The notes under the pieces are model-generated. The model saw nothing but the letters and a program-made list of their open reading frames with translations. It had not been told where the DNA came from and searched no databases. Made by a program: the position numbers and the translations under genes. Shown here piece after piece: positions 23,909 through 33,276 of a stretch of 64,000 nucleotides of DNA. How positions within the stretch are numbered: position 1 is the first letter of the stretch; the number at the start of each line of letters is the position of its first letter. The stretch is from Marinobacterium sediminicola (GTDB taxonomy: Bacteria; Pseudomonadota; Gammaproteobacteria; Pseudomonadales; Balneatricaceae), in contig NZ_CP092123.1 in assembly GCF_022343685.1 (NCBI RefSeq), positions 1,116,001 through 1,180,000 of the forward strand. Reading direction: 5' to 3'.

Positions 23909-24214
23909 ATGAAAGTCATGATCGATCTCTGTGTCATCCCGATCGGCGTCGGTGTCTCGGTGTCCGAGTATGTCACGGCCTGCCAGCGCGTGCTGGAGGA
24001 AGCGGGGCTTGAGCACCAGTTGCATGCTTACGGAACCAATATCGAAGGTGACTGGGATGAGGTGATGGCGGCGGTGAAGCGCTGTCATGAAGTTGTCCAT
24101 GCGATGGGGGCGCCGAGGATCAGCTCGTCCATGCGTCTGGGGACCCGGGTTGATCGGGAGCAGAGCATTCAGGATAAAATTCAAAGTGTGACCGACAAGC
24201 TGGCCGCCGATTGA
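23909..24214 (+). CDS. MTH1187-family thiamine-binding protein
   Basis: The protein is 101 aa and of the MTH1187/YqgV (DUF77) family, small ferredoxin-like proteins that form tetramers and can bind thiamine or HMP; the physiological role is unsettled. Family features are the start VMIDLCVIPIGVGVSVSEYV, the central LHAYGTNIEGDWDEV and the C-terminal region RISSSMRLGTRVDR. An ACAGGAG ribosome-binding site precedes the ATG. No TPP riboswitch was found upstream. The stop overlaps a possible TTG start of the next gene. Confidence 0.88.
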   Translation: MKVMIDLCVIPIGVGVSVSEYVTACQRVLEEAGLEHQLHAYGTNIEGDWDEVMAAVKRCHEVVHAMGAPRISSSMRLGTRVDREQSIQDKIQSVTDKLAAD

Positions 24215-24750
24215 GCGTTACTGTGAATAATGACTCCATGAGCAAGCCCAAAAAATCAAACTATCTCAGCGGCTACAGCCCGCAGGTTCAGCAGCAGGCA
24301 CAGGCATTGCTGGATAATGAGCAGTCCGGTGCCTGGTTGCTGAAGAAGTATCCTCAGCCGCATGACCTGGTGTCAGAAAAGACGCTGTATGACTATGCCC
24401 AGAGGATCAAAAGCCAGTACATGCGCAGCTCTTCGCCGATCAGCAAGGTGATCTACGACGACAAGATCCACATCATTAACAATGCACTGGGTCTGCATAC
24501 CTATGCATCGCGGGTGCAGGGCAAGAAGCTGAAATCGAAAAACGAGATTCGGATCTCCTCCCTGTTCCGCAAGGTGCCCGAGCCGTTCCTGCGTATGATT
24601 CTGGTACATGAGTTGGCGCACCTGCGCGAGAAGGAGCACGACAAGGCGTTCTATAACCTCTGCTGTCACATGGAACCGGATTACCACCAGCTGGAGTTCG
24701 AGCTGCGCCTGTATCTTTGCCATCGTGACCGCTTTGGCGATCTTTGGTGA
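24211..24750 (+). CDS. YgjP-like (DUF45/WLM) metallohydrolase
   Basis: The protein is up to 179 aa. The zincin motif VHELAHLREKEHD, followed by the downstream CHMEPDYHQLEFEL, matches YgjP-family metallohydrolases, one of which has been described as a UTP pyrophosphatase; peptidase activity is unproven. The start is uncertain: TTG 24211 overlaps the previous stop, and ATG 24238 is an equally plausible start; neither has a good ribosome-binding site. It is probably co-transcribed with the thiamine-binding protein. Confidence 0.8.
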   Translation: MSVTVNNDSMSKPKKSNYLSGYSPQVQQQAQALLDNEQSGAWLLKKYPQPHDLVSEKTLYDYAQRIKSQYMRSSSPISKVIYDDKIHIINNALGLHTYASRVQGKKLKSKNEIRISSLFRKVPEPFLRMILVHELAHLREKEHDKAFYNLCCHMEPDYHQLEFELRLYLCHRDRFGDLW

Positions 24751-24846
24751 CCTTTAAGGGAGGGGGAAGGACACCAGTGTCATGCCCGAGTCTGGAATGG
24801 GTTGGGCGCATAAATGCAGTTCTCCGTTTTAAGATGATAGTCCCGC

Positions 24847-24875
24847 TTGTTTATGTGGACTTTGCTGCATAGAAT
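24847..24875 (+). promoter_or_regulatory. Candidate sigma70 promoter for the FecR-domain gene
   Basis: TTGTTT at 24847-24852 and TAGAAT at 24870-24875 have an exact 17-base spacer, giving a leader of about 70 bases to ATG 24954. Confidence 0.5.
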
Positions 24876-24953
24876 CGCAGTTACATTTATGGGATTGCGC
24901 TCTTATGACCAAGGATGCAATTGACCATGAATTTTTCTTGGGAGCTATCAGAA

Positions 24954-25838
24954 ATGCGTAATCTCTTTCTCAGTCTTTTGATGTTTGCAACCTTTTTAAT
25001 AACCCCGATTGCTCATGCTGATAAAGCGGCAGTAGCGATTGGCAAGGTGGATATCCTCGGTGGGCAATTGCAGGTGATTCGCAATGGCGAGACCGTTGCG
25101 TTGAAACTTGGGGATACAGTATATGAAGGTGATGAACTCAAAACCGGAGATAATTCTTTTGCCAAAATTACCTTGACCGGTGATGAAACCAACAATGTTA
25201 ATCTGGGCAAGAATGCCTGGCTGAAAATGAGTGCTTACAGGGTGGCCGAGTCAGGCGACATGCTGGGTGGGCATTTTGAAGCTGTTTCAGGCTTCTTCAC
25301 CATGTCTTTGTCCAGGCTAACAGAAGGGGCTGACTTCAGCTTTGGCACAAACGTTGCGACGCTGAATGTTCACGGTACCTCTTGGGCAATTGATACGGCA
25401 GGCAATATGATCTGTACTTCCGGTCAGTTGGTGATCACCCACGCCGCCACGGGTAAGAAATATACGGTTAATCCGGGTCAGATGTTCAGCCTGAGAGGGT
25501 TTAAGAATAATCCGGTGGTTTCTGATGCTCCCGCAGCCATAATGGCTGCCGTTAAACAAACCACGGTACCCTATACGGTCATCAATCAGACAACTACCAA
25601 AGTTTTGCACGACCGTTTGGGTGGGGAAGCCGATGGTCGAGCTGAGGCGTCAATTGATCTTCGGACCGGTAATCTTTTTATGAACTCCGAGTTTGAGAGT
25701 GCGATGGAGTTTGCCGGTACAGAAATTTTTGCAACGGGCAAAAAAATGGACACATCCGGTGGCACTTCCAATGTTATCGGTGACGATACATTCTCATCGC
25801 CTGGGTCGAGCACTGTAACGTCCGCATCTGAATCTTGA
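24954..25838 (+). CDS. Exported FecR-domain protein
   Basis: I start at ATG 24954, which places a clear Sec signal peptide (RNLFLSLLMFATFLITPIAHA) at the N-terminus and gives 294 aa; an upstream in-frame ATG at 24915 would bury it. A FecR-type domain spans about residues 45-150, with GDTVYEGDELKTGDNSFAKI and LNVHGTSWAI. The C-terminal part is low-complexity and rich in Thr, Ser and Gly. There is no FecI-type sigma factor or TonB receptor nearby, so it is likely not a classical sigma regulator but a periplasmic or surface protein using the same fold. Confidence 0.75.
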   Translation: MRNLFLSLLMFATFLITPIAHADKAAVAIGKVDILGGQLQVIRNGETVALKLGDTVYEGDELKTGDNSFAKITLTGDETNNVNLGKNAWLKMSAYRVAESGDMLGGHFEAVSGFFTMSLSRLTEGADFSFGTNVATLNVHGTSWAIDTAGNMICTSGQLVITHAATGKKYTVNPGQMFSLRGFKNNPVVSDAPAAIMAAVKQTTVPYTVINQTTTKVLHDRLGGEADGRAEASIDLRTGNLFMNSEFESAMEFAGTEIFATGKKMDTSGGTSNVIGDDTFSSPGSSTVTSASES

Positions 25839-25951
25839 ATGGGTCATCGGATGTTGCACTTGGGCTAAAGCATTAACGCCTTTATCCCTCTTGCTGGCGT
25901 TCGTGTCTGCCTGAGTTAGACTGTTCAGCATTCAGGCAAAGGGAGTGTCGG

Positions 25952-26845
25952 ATGCTGAACAAACTCAATTTTCGTCACCTGTATCATTTCTGGGTGGTGG
26001 CCCGAGAGGGCAGCATGGCCAAGGCCAGTCAGATACTCGATCTGGCACCGCAGACACTGAGCAGTCAGGTGGCGACGCTGGAAAGCGAGATTGGCGGTCT
26101 GCTGTTTCGACGTGAGGGGCGGGGGCTCCGGCTGACCGATCTGGGCCTGACGGTGCAACGTCATGCAGATGAAATCTTTGATGCCGCCGAGGCGTTGCAG
26201 CAGGTACTGAACATGCCGGCTGATGAACGCCCTTTGCGGCTCGCTGTCGGTATTTCAGCATCGATTCACAAGCTCATCGCCTGGCGTCTGATAGAACCCG
26301 CGCTTCAGTTGGATCGAGCGCTCAATCTCAGCTGCGAGACAGGCCGTACGCCCAACCTTCTGGAAGACCTCAAGCGCCACGATCTGGATATTGTCCTGAC
26401 GGATCGCCCTCCAATACTGGAAGCGGATAGCCGACTCCATATGCATGAACTGGTCAGCTCTCCGATGAGTCTCTTCGCAGCGCCGTTGCTCGCACAGTCC
26501 TTGAAGGACGGCTTTCCAGACAGCCTCGATGGTCAGCCATTCCTGGCTAATGCCGTTGAAGCGCCTTACGTGAACCAGTTAATGCAGTGGTTCGATGATG
26601 TGGGCGTCAGGGTTTCGATCCGTGCAGAGGTCGATGACAGTGCGCTGATCAAGGTGTTTGGACACCATGCGATGGGCTTTTTCGCGGCGCCCTCAGTGAT
26701 TGCGGACGAGGTATGTCGGCAGTATCAGGTAGAGTGGGTTGGAGAGGTTCAGACTGCTCAGGATCGGCTTTATGCCATTACTCGGGGGGCTCAGCCATCG
26801 CACCCGGCGGTTCAAGCCATTTGTCAGACTCGGTGGCAAGATTGA
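25952..26845 (+). CDS. LysR-family transcriptional regulator, NhaR-like
   Basis: The protein is 297 aa. It opens with LNFRHLYHFWVVAREGSMAK, a helix-turn-helix of the NhaR type, followed by LAPQTLSSQVATLE and the LFRREGRGLRLTDLG wing. The C-terminal effector domain is typical of LysR proteins. In E. coli NhaR activates the nhaA antiporter in response to Na+; no antiporter lies next to it here, so the target is unknown. The start follows AGGCAAAGGGAGTGTCGG. Confidence 0.82.
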   Translation: MLNKLNFRHLYHFWVVAREGSMAKASQILDLAPQTLSSQVATLESEIGGLLFRREGRGLRLTDLGLTVQRHADEIFDAAEALQQVLNMPADERPLRLAVGISASIHKLIAWRLIEPALQLDRALNLSCETGRTPNLLEDLKRHDLDIVLTDRPPILEADSRLHMHELVSSPMSLFAAPLLAQSLKDGFPDSLDGQPFLANAVEAPYVNQLMQWFDDVGVRVSIRAEVDDSALIKVFGHHAMGFFAAPSVIADEVCRQYQVEWVGEVQTAQDRLYAITRGAQPSHPAVQAICQTRWQD

Positions 26846-26943
26846 TCGAAAAAATCTGATATTTGAGATTAATAAATCTGCTTTTTTCTTGGTTGTTCCT
26901 TGTCCATGATGAGTTTGTGATCAAAGAGACGAGGAGTCCGACC

Positions 26944-27276
26944 ATGAAAGCGATTCACAAATACCGCCTTGAAGCGTCAGACAGTGCGAATACCCTGCAT
27001 CTGAAGGAAGGTTACCGAGTCGTGCGGTTTGAGTACCTGATGGCCGAAAAAGGGCTCTTCATGTGGGTAGAGGAGCCGCTGAGAGCAGATGTGCCGCTCT
27101 GTGAAGCCTGTTTCAGAGTTGCAATGACCGGCAAGCCGGTGGCCATGGAGTACGAATACATGGATACCGCGCTGGATCCTTTCGGACCTGAAGCCTACCA
27201 TCTGTTCCGCATTGCAGTGGCCAGTCGTGAGCGTACTAAGCCTGAGCCGAAGCTCGTAAGGCATGCAGCGGCCTGA
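26944..27276 (+). CDS. Conserved hypothetical protein, DUF7352-like
   Basis: The protein is 110 aa from ATG 26944, chosen because GACGAGGAG lies just upstream and the N-terminus MKAIHKYRLE resembles small DUF7352-type proteins; the frame stays open upstream to 26863 without similarity. It has no signal peptide or membrane segment. Function is unknown. A strong terminator follows. Confidence 0.6.
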   Translation: MKAIHKYRLEASDSANTLHLKEGYRVVRFEYLMAEKGLFMWVEEPLRADVPLCEACFRVAMTGKPVAMEYEYMDTALDPFGPEAYHLFRIAVASRERTKPEPKLVRHAAA

Positions 27277-27296
27277 TTCACTGCGAACCAGCCAAT

Positions 27297-27332
27297 AAAA
27301 AACCCCGGGTGGTCAGCCACTCGGGGTTTTTT
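27297..27332. terminator. Bidirectional terminator
   Basis: AAAAAACCCCG...GTGG at 27297-27312 pairs with CCAC...CGGGGTTTTTT at 27317-27332 around a TCAG loop, with one G-T mismatch. It sits between convergent genes. Confidence 0.85.
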
Positions 27333-27354
27333 AATCTCAGCAGCCGAAAGCGCG

Positions 27355-29967
27355 TCAGGCATCCTGAAGCAGACCGGCAAAACGCTCGTGCAGTTCACCG
27401 AACTGCCAGGCGAAAGGCAGGGTGAGCCATTCCAGTTCCAGTGCCTGCAGTGCAGCTGGTGTAGGCTCGTCATCCTGCTGGGCCAGAGCCTGATTCAGGC
27501 GCTCCATCTGGTATTCCATGCGCAGGGCTTCGTCACTCTCGGGTGAGGGGACGCCCAACAGAATTTCAAGACGAATGCAGAGCTCACGCGCCTGACGATC
27601 TGACAGTACCAGCTGCTGCTCGATGGAGCGGGTCCCGGCGCTGATAAGGCGGATTGCTTCAAGTCGCTGTCCAATGCGCTCGCGCCAGAAGTCGCCCGGT
27701 GACGGACCTGTAATGGCTTCAGTCAGCAGGGTGGCAAGCGTTTCACTGCTGCCGTTATTGGCCAGTTCTTCTTCGGCCTGTTCAGCCAGGACGGCCAAGC
27801 GTTGCAGAGCGTCCACGGCGACGTCGGCCAGAGGCTGACGTGCTTGTTCGGAAGCCTGTTTGCGCTGGTGCCGAGCCTCTTCCTTGCGCGTTTCCTTGAG
27901 GCGACCAAAAATCTGGTCACAGGCCTCGCGGAAGGCTTGCCACAGGGCTCTTTCCCGGCTGCGGAAGGTGGGGCCTGCTGCTTTCCACAGCTTCTGTAAC
28001 TGTTTGGCCTCATCAGCGGCGGCATTAATGTCTTCGGCCTCTGCCAGCTCGACTGCCCGGGCAATCAACTGCTCTTTGATGTCGGCACAGTGTTGGCGGT
28101 GTTCCTTGATGTGGTGGTCCAGCTCACGGAGCAGGGTGTTGAACTCCTGTTGCAGTGGCTTGCCCGGGGCCCGGTCAACCGGCGTGTAACGACGCCACTC
28201 TTCACGGGCGGCGCGGCTGACTGCTTCCACGGCAGGCCAGTCGGCCTGGTTCCAGTCCATCTGGTGCAGGTAGGTGCGTAGCTGGGTGCAGATCTGTTGG
28301 CGCTGGGCCAGGTTGAATTCTCGCTGCTGCCGCTGAGCCTTGAACCATGTCTGGCAAGGTGCGTAGGCTTTTTCGCCCGCTTCCTGAAAGCGCTTCCACA
28401 ACTTCTGTGAATGCACGGAGTCGGTTGCGTCGATCTGCTTCCACTCCAGCTGCAGGGCTCTGACCTGGTCTGCCAGTTCCTGCGGCGGCAGTTCGGCACC
28501 AATCAACGCTTCCATCTGTTCGCACAAGGATTCTTTCTTGCCAGCGGCAGCGAATCCCTGCCAATCATGCAGCTCGGCCAGTCGTGCATTCAGCAGCCGA
28601 TAGTGGTTATCCAGCGCATCCGGGAGCAGTACGTTAAGTTTTTCGATGCGTTTGCCGACGGACTGATGCAATCGGTTGGCATCGGCCAGATTGCCGCTGT
28701 CGATCGCCTGCTCAAGCTCAGTCAGCTGGTCCCGGATGGCCGTTTCCTGCTGACGGGCTTCCTGGCTGAGCGCATTCTGCTGCTGCTTGAGCTCGTCAGC
28801 CAGCGCATGAAGTTGCTGCAGGGCTTCAGGGCGGGGTTCGCTGCTCGGCCAGTCCACCAGGGCGAGCAGCTCCCGAATCTTGCGCAGGCGTTTGGTCAGC
28901 GGCTGGTCATCCTGCTGGAGCAACTGTGCAATGGTCTGGCTCTGTTGCTCCAGTCGAGCACGGGCGGATGCCAGCGTTGCCAGGTTGTCATAAGACTCTT
29001 GCCATTGTTGTTGTAACTGGCTCGGAAGCTGTTGTGCCAATGCTTGCCATTTCGCCTGAAGTTCAGTCAGAACCCATTGCATCTGATCGGTGGATTGTGA
29101 TTCCGTAGCGGCGAGTTGATCGAGCAGCGATTTGGCCTGGTCTTCGCGTGCCTGTTGTTCCGCCCGCTCGCGGGCGGCTTGGGCCTCTGCTTCAGCCTTC
29201 CGATTCAGACGCTGTTCGATGGTGTGCTTGAGGTTGTCGAAGGTCTGCTGTTCATTGCCTTCGATATTGGGCTGTTGCTGCCACTCCTGGTAAAGCGCCT
29301 GGGCACGCGCCTGCAGAAATTGGGTGTCCTCGGTGGTTGCCAACTGGTGCAGCTGGGTCAGCAGTTGCTGACGACGAAGGCTGGCTTCGGCCTGAAGTCT
29401 CGATTGTTCTCGCAGGCTGTTCAGCTTATCCCGACTGATCCTGTGAACAGCCTTGTCACGTCCCCGCGTAGCACGCTGCACCTGTTCCAACAGGGTAGCA
29501 TCTTCAATGCGCTGAACGGCTTCTTTGCGAATGTTGGCCAACCGTGCATGCAGGGCAATTTGCAGCAGTACAGATTCGTCATTGATGTTGTTGAGTGTAC
29601 CTGTCTCCAGCTGGGCATTGTTGCTGTTGATGATGATCTGAGTACGTGCGGAATCGTCATTGATCAGTTCAAGCAACTGGCAGAGACTGTTCGGGTCCTC
29701 GTCGCCATTGAGACATTGACTGACACGTATGCCCGCCTGTTCGCGGATTTCGGCGTCGTCAGACTGGCGCAGTACCATCAGCAGCGAATCCTTGTCAGCC
29801 AGCCGTTGAACGGCTTGTAAGCGGACCTGTCGATTGCTGTCGCTCAGGGCTAGCTGGCAAAGAATACCGGCCTGCTCAGGATGGTCCGGACGCAGCTTGT
29901 TGACTGCAGAAGCACGTACTTCCGGATTTGAATGGCGCCACTTGGGCTTGAACAGGTTTGCAAACAT
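27355..29967 (-). CDS. Large DUF349-repeat protein
   Basis: The protein is 870 aa. The N-terminal 150 residues look like HEAT-type repeats (NPEVRASAVNKL, RQVRLQAVQRL, RLANIRKEAVQRI). A long, strongly charged, glutamine-rich helical stretch with coiled-coil character follows, and DUF349-type three-helix repeats lie in the second half (LQLEWKQIDATDS, AREEWRRYTPVDR, LQKLWKAAGPTFRSRE). It is predicted to be cytoplasmic with no catalytic motif. Large DUF349 proteins are common in Pseudomonas relatives, and their role is not established. Confidence 0.85.
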   Translation of the reverse strand: MFANLFKPKWRHSNPEVRASAVNKLRPDHPEQAGILCQLALSDSNRQVRLQAVQRLADKDSLLMVLRQSDDAEIREQAGIRVSQCLNGDEDPNSLCQLLELINDDSARTQIIINSNNAQLETGTLNNINDESVLLQIALHARLANIRKEAVQRIEDATLLEQVQRATRGRDKAVHRISRDKLNSLREQSRLQAEASLRRQQLLTQLHQLATTEDTQFLQARAQALYQEWQQQPNIEGNEQQTFDNLKHTIEQRLNRKAEAEAQAARERAEQQAREDQAKSLLDQLAATESQSTDQMQWVLTELQAKWQALAQQLPSQLQQQWQESYDNLATLASARARLEQQSQTIAQLLQQDDQPLTKRLRKIRELLALVDWPSSEPRPEALQQLHALADELKQQQNALSQEARQQETAIRDQLTELEQAIDSGNLADANRLHQSVGKRIEKLNVLLPDALDNHYRLLNARLAELHDWQGFAAAGKKESLCEQMEALIGAELPPQELADQVRALQLEWKQIDATDSVHSQKLWKRFQEAGEKAYAPCQTWFKAQRQQREFNLAQRQQICTQLRTYLHQMDWNQADWPAVEAVSRAAREEWRRYTPVDRAPGKPLQQEFNTLLRELDHHIKEHRQHCADIKEQLIARAVELAEAEDINAAADEAKQLQKLWKAAGPTFRSRERALWQAFREACDQIFGRLKETRKEEARHQRKQASEQARQPLADVAVDALQRLAVLAEQAEEELANNGSSETLATLLTEAITGPSPGDFWRERIGQRLEAIRLISAGTRSIEQQLVLSDRQARELCIRLEILLGVPSPESDEALRMEYQMERLNQALAQQDDEPTPAALQALELEWLTLPFAWQFGELHERFAGLLQDA

Positions 29968-30106
29968 CAGTCACCACTACCAGAGGAGAGTCCCGGCATC
30001 CGAAATCCTGAATGCTCGAGCGGGCCATTATTCTACCGGTCAGTGGAGTGCAAGGAAAAGCCTTGACAGACGCTGAATGGGGTCAAGTTATTCGGGACGG
30101 TTGTAA

Positions 30107-31237
30107 TTAAATGCTCAAATCCAGCTGCTGAACGGTGCCGACCTGCCCATCCTCGGATAGGTAAATACTGCTGGATCGGATCACCCCCAGCCGATTTTCC
30201 TCAAGGTCCGGGGTCAATGAAAACTCGGTACTGCTATGGTGGAGCCAGATGGCGCCTACGTTGCTGGAGCCAAGCGTCATGAGCTGCCCCTGTCCGTCAG
30301 CGGTTGGAGACCAGAGACGCAAGTGTGAAAAAATGCTGTCGCCCTCATCAATAAAGCCGTTTCCATCGCTGTCGTACTCGGATAACTCGACAAACCCATT
30401 ACCGCTGAGTGCTCCAAACATTTCACGGCCGTCATTGATCTGCCCGTCACCGTTCCGATCCAGCACCAGGAATGCATTTTGGCCTGCAAGCGTGGGTACA
30501 TCGTCCGCTTTGCCGTCCAGATCCAGGTCGAACTTGAAACGTGTGTTGCTCAGTTCAGTGGCTGTGCCGTCAAAGTTGAGTACCAGTGGGTCGGAAAGAC
30601 GGGCACCCAGTCGCAGCATTTGATGCTGCTCGATGGATACGGAGCGAGCCATGTTGAGTTCAATCTCTAAATCGATCGTCTGACCGTCACGGGTCTGGAT
30701 TCTGCCGTTGACGGCAAAGCGAGTCTGCTCGGACTCACGGATGGTCTGAGAGCGTTCAAGCTCAACGCCGATTGCGGACTGTACCGGCGGGGAAGAGGGT
30801 GAGACGCTGTCTGGGGTGAAAGCAGGCTCGTGACCACCATTGGTGCGCAGCTGATCCGGGTTGATCAGCATGACCTTGATTTCTTTCCCGGTGATCGCCT
30901 TGTGCAGCCTGACTATCAGTTCAAGTTTCAGTCGATCTTTTGTCTGAATCAGGTTTTGAGGGTCGTCTATGCCACCAATTGAAGAGGGTTGTGTTTTGCC
31001 GGCCATGTCGGTGGCAGACGAGGCAGGGCTGGCAGCGTGGGCGCGCAGGGCCATCGCGCTGTAGGTGTTCAGCTCGCGCTGGCTGGCCGCACTGGTTTCG
31101 AAAACCACATCAACACGCCGGTTACCGGTCTCAGAGTCAGTGCTGACACGCCCTACACGCAGAGCGGTCTGTTCTGATTCGCTGCGGCTGTAGCTGCGTT
31201 CACTGGTTGACTGCAGGCTGTGCTGCTTGATCTGCAT
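30107..31237 (-). CDS. EF-hand-containing protein of unknown function
   Basis: The protein is 376 aa without signal peptide or membrane helix. The N-terminal 130 residues are Ser/Ala/Thr-rich. The C-terminal half has calcium-loop motifs DLDLDGKADDVP, DRNGDGQINDGRE and DSDGNGFIDEGD, a pattern common in large-protein C-terminal modules of marine gammaproteobacteria. The ribosome-binding site AGAGG lies inside the arm of a 13-bp hairpin that ends one base before the ATG. It follows ychJ on the same strand by 66 bases. Confidence 0.7.
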   Translation of the reverse strand: MQIKQHSLQSTSERSYSRSESEQTALRVGRVSTDSETGNRRVDVVFETSAASQRELNTYSAMALRAHAASPASSATDMAGKTQPSSIGGIDDPQNLIQTKDRLKLELIVRLHKAITGKEIKVMLINPDQLRTNGGHEPAFTPDSVSPSSPPVQSAIGVELERSQTIRESEQTRFAVNGRIQTRDGQTIDLEIELNMARSVSIEQHQMLRLGARLSDPLVLNFDGTATELSNTRFKFDLDLDGKADDVPTLAGQNAFLVLDRNGDGQINDGREMFGALSGNGFVELSEYDSDGNGFIDEGDSIFSHLRLWSPTADGQGQLMTLGSSNVGAIWLHHSSTEFSLTPDLEENRLGVIRSSSIYLSEDGQVGTVQQLDLSI

Positions 31238-31238
31238 T

Positions 31239-31275
31239 GCCGATACCTCTGTTGTTTATCCTCAGGGGTATCGGC
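31239..31275 (-). promoter_or_regulatory. 13-bp hairpin covering the ribosome-binding site of the EF-hand gene
   Basis: GCCGATACCTCTG (31239-31251, plus strand) pairs with CAGGGGTATCGGC (31263-31275), including one G-T wobble, around an 11-base loop. On the minus-strand transcript the 3' arm contains AGAGG, 8 bases before the ATG at 31237. There is no T-run after it, so translational control is at least as likely as termination. Confidence 0.6.
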
Positions 31276-31303
31276 CAGAGGCGGCTGAAATTTAGCCAGC
31301 AGT

Positions 31304-31732
31304 TCAGGCGGGCAGCAGCTCAACATCACCATCGGTATAGACCCAGTGACCTTCCTCACGCTCGAAGCGGGAGCGTTCATGCAGGATGGCACTGCCTTCA
31401 GGGCTGTCAAAGGCGGCCTTGAACTCGACGACACCACTCTGATCGCTGGCCGAACCGGCAACGGTATCCAGAATTTCCAGTCCGGTCCATGTGGTGACCT
31501 GGGTCTGTTCCGAAAGCAGCTCGGCATCCCGGGGATTGCGTTTGCGTGAGGCAGTGGTGTTGATCAGATAGTCGATGGCACCCAGAACAAAGGCGGTGTA
31601 GCGGGAGCGCATGAGTGCTTCAGCAGTGGCTGCCGGCTTGCGTCCGGAAATGGCCGGTTCGCAGCAGAAACTGAAAGGCTTGCCCGAGCCACAGGGGCAG
31701 CGGGTGTCCAAATCCTTGTTATCGGTCAGCAT
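31304..31732 (-). CDS. ychJ: YchJ-family protein (UPF0225) with SEC-C motif
   Basis: The protein is 142 aa. The N-terminal SEC-C zinc motif CPCGSGKPFSFCCEP is followed by the YchJ core with ALMRSRYTAFVLGAIDYL and a C-terminal NTF2-like half. E. coli YchJ has a second C-terminal SEC-C motif, which is absent here; the protein ends GDVELLPA. Biochemical role is unknown. It is divergent from sbcB. Confidence 0.88.
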   Translation of the reverse strand: MLTDNKDLDTRCPCGSGKPFSFCCEPAISGRKPAATAEALMRSRYTAFVLGAIDYLINTTASRKRNPRDAELLSEQTQVTTWTGLEILDTVAGSASDQSGVVEFKAAFDSPEGSAILHERSRFEREEGHWVYTDGDVELLPA

Positions 31733-31821
31733 ACGGATGATCCATTGGGGTTGAGATGTTAATCTGAGACGTTCAGACCGATCTAAACATTCCCCTTACG
31801 AAAAGTCGAGACAGATAACCG

Positions 31822-33276
31822 ATGGCGGGCGAGCAGAACGAGACCTTTTACTGGCACGATTACGAAACGACGGGCATTGATCCGGCCCGAGACCGCCCCC
31901 TGCAGTTTGCCGGTATTCGCACCGATGCCGACTTCAATATCATCGGCGAGCCCCTGATGCTCTATTGCCGTCCCTCCGAAGATGTTTTGCCTCACCCACA
32001 GGCATGCCTCGTGACAGGGATTACCCCGCAAACGGCACTGCAGGAGGGCGTGAGCGAGGCCGAGTTCATAGCCCGCATCCATGCCGAGCTGGCAACACCG
32101 GGCACCTGTGGCGTGGGCTATAACAGTTTGCGCTTCGATGACGAAGTGACTCGTTACACGCTGTATCGCAATTTCTATGACCCTTACGCCCGCGAGTGGC
32201 AGAACGGCTGTTCCCGCTGGGATATTATCGACATGCTTCGTCTGACTCGGGCTCTGCGCCCGGAAGGTATCGTCTGGCCTGAGTATGAAGATGGCCGTCC
32301 CAGCCTGCGACTGGAAGACTTGACCAAAGCCAATGGCATCGATCACGGTCATGCCCATGATGCGCTGTCGGATGTCTATGCCACCATCGCGGTTGCCAGA
32401 CTGATCAAGGAACGGCAGCCGAAGCTGTTCGATTTCGTGCTGCGTAACCGCGGCAAACGGACCGTTCAGGCGCTGCTGGATGTGGCGCGGATGAAGCCGG
32501 TGCTGCACATTTCGTCCCGGTATCCCACCGAATGGGGAAATGCGGCCATCGTGGCGCCTGTCGCCAACCATCCCAGTAATCGCAACAGCACACTTGTCTG
32601 GGACTTGCGTGAAGACCCGACGCCCCTGTTCGAGTTAAGCGTCGCACAGCTGCGGGAACTGATCTATACCCGCCATGATGAACTGCCGCCCGGAGCACCG
32701 CGGATTGCACTCAAGCAGGTGTTGGCGAACAAGTGCCCGATCATCGCGCCGGCAGGGATGTTGACCAAAGTTGAGGCGGATCGTCTTGCCATCGATGGCG
32801 ATACCTGTCGTCGTCACCTGCAAATGTTGCGCAATGAAACTGGAATTGCGGCGAAAGTGGCCGATATATTCAATGACGGTGGCCCCCAATCGGATGGGGA
32901 TCCGGATCATATGCTCTACAGCGGCGGCTTTTTCTCTGACCATGATCGTGCACTGATGGAGCAGGTACGTGCTGCAGAACCGATGGCGTTGACCGAACTG
33001 GACCTGCCGTTTCAGGATGCCCGTCTGGAAGAGATGCTGTTGCGTTATAAGGCACGCAATTTCGAGTATACGTTGAGCGAGGAAGATGCTCTGCGCTGGG
33101 AAGAGTATCGCAGCCGCAAGCTGCTGCAGGGGGAAGGGGGCTGCTACAGCCTGCCCCAGTTGTTCAAGGATCTGAATGAGCTTGCCCAGGATCCGCAGCT
33201 ATCGGATCGCGACCGCCACATACTGGAGGAACTGGCACTCTATGCCGAGTCGATCTACCCGGGTGATTTTTTCTAG
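31822..33276 (+). CDS. sbcB: Exodeoxyribonuclease I SbcB
   Basis: 3'-5' single-strand DNA exonuclease used in recombination and mismatch repair. The length is 484 aa (E. coli 475). The DEDDh catalytic motif begins WHDYETTGIDPARDRP; GYNSLRFDDEVTRY is the ExoII region, and HGHAHDALSDVYAT carries the catalytic His and Asp. The C-terminal SH3-like and helical domains appear complete. The last 35 bases overlap the next gene's most likely start. Confidence 0.96.
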   Translation: MAGEQNETFYWHDYETTGIDPARDRPLQFAGIRTDADFNIIGEPLMLYCRPSEDVLPHPQACLVTGITPQTALQEGVSEAEFIARIHAELATPGTCGVGYNSLRFDDEVTRYTLYRNFYDPYAREWQNGCSRWDIIDMLRLTRALRPEGIVWPEYEDGRPSLRLEDLTKANGIDHGHAHDALSDVYATIAVARLIKERQPKLFDFVLRNRGKRTVQALLDVARMKPVLHISSRYPTEWGNAAIVAPVANHPSNRNSTLVWDLREDPTPLFELSVAQLRELIYTRHDELPPGAPRIALKQVLANKCPIIAPAGMLTKVEADRLAIDGDTCRRHLQMLRNETGIAAKVADIFNDGGPQSDGDPDHMLYSGGFFSDHDRALMEQVRAAEPMALTELDLPFQDARLEEMLLRYKARNFEYTLSEEDALRWEEYRSRKLLQGEGGCYSLPQLFKDLNELAQDPQLSDRDRHILEELALYAESIYPGDFF

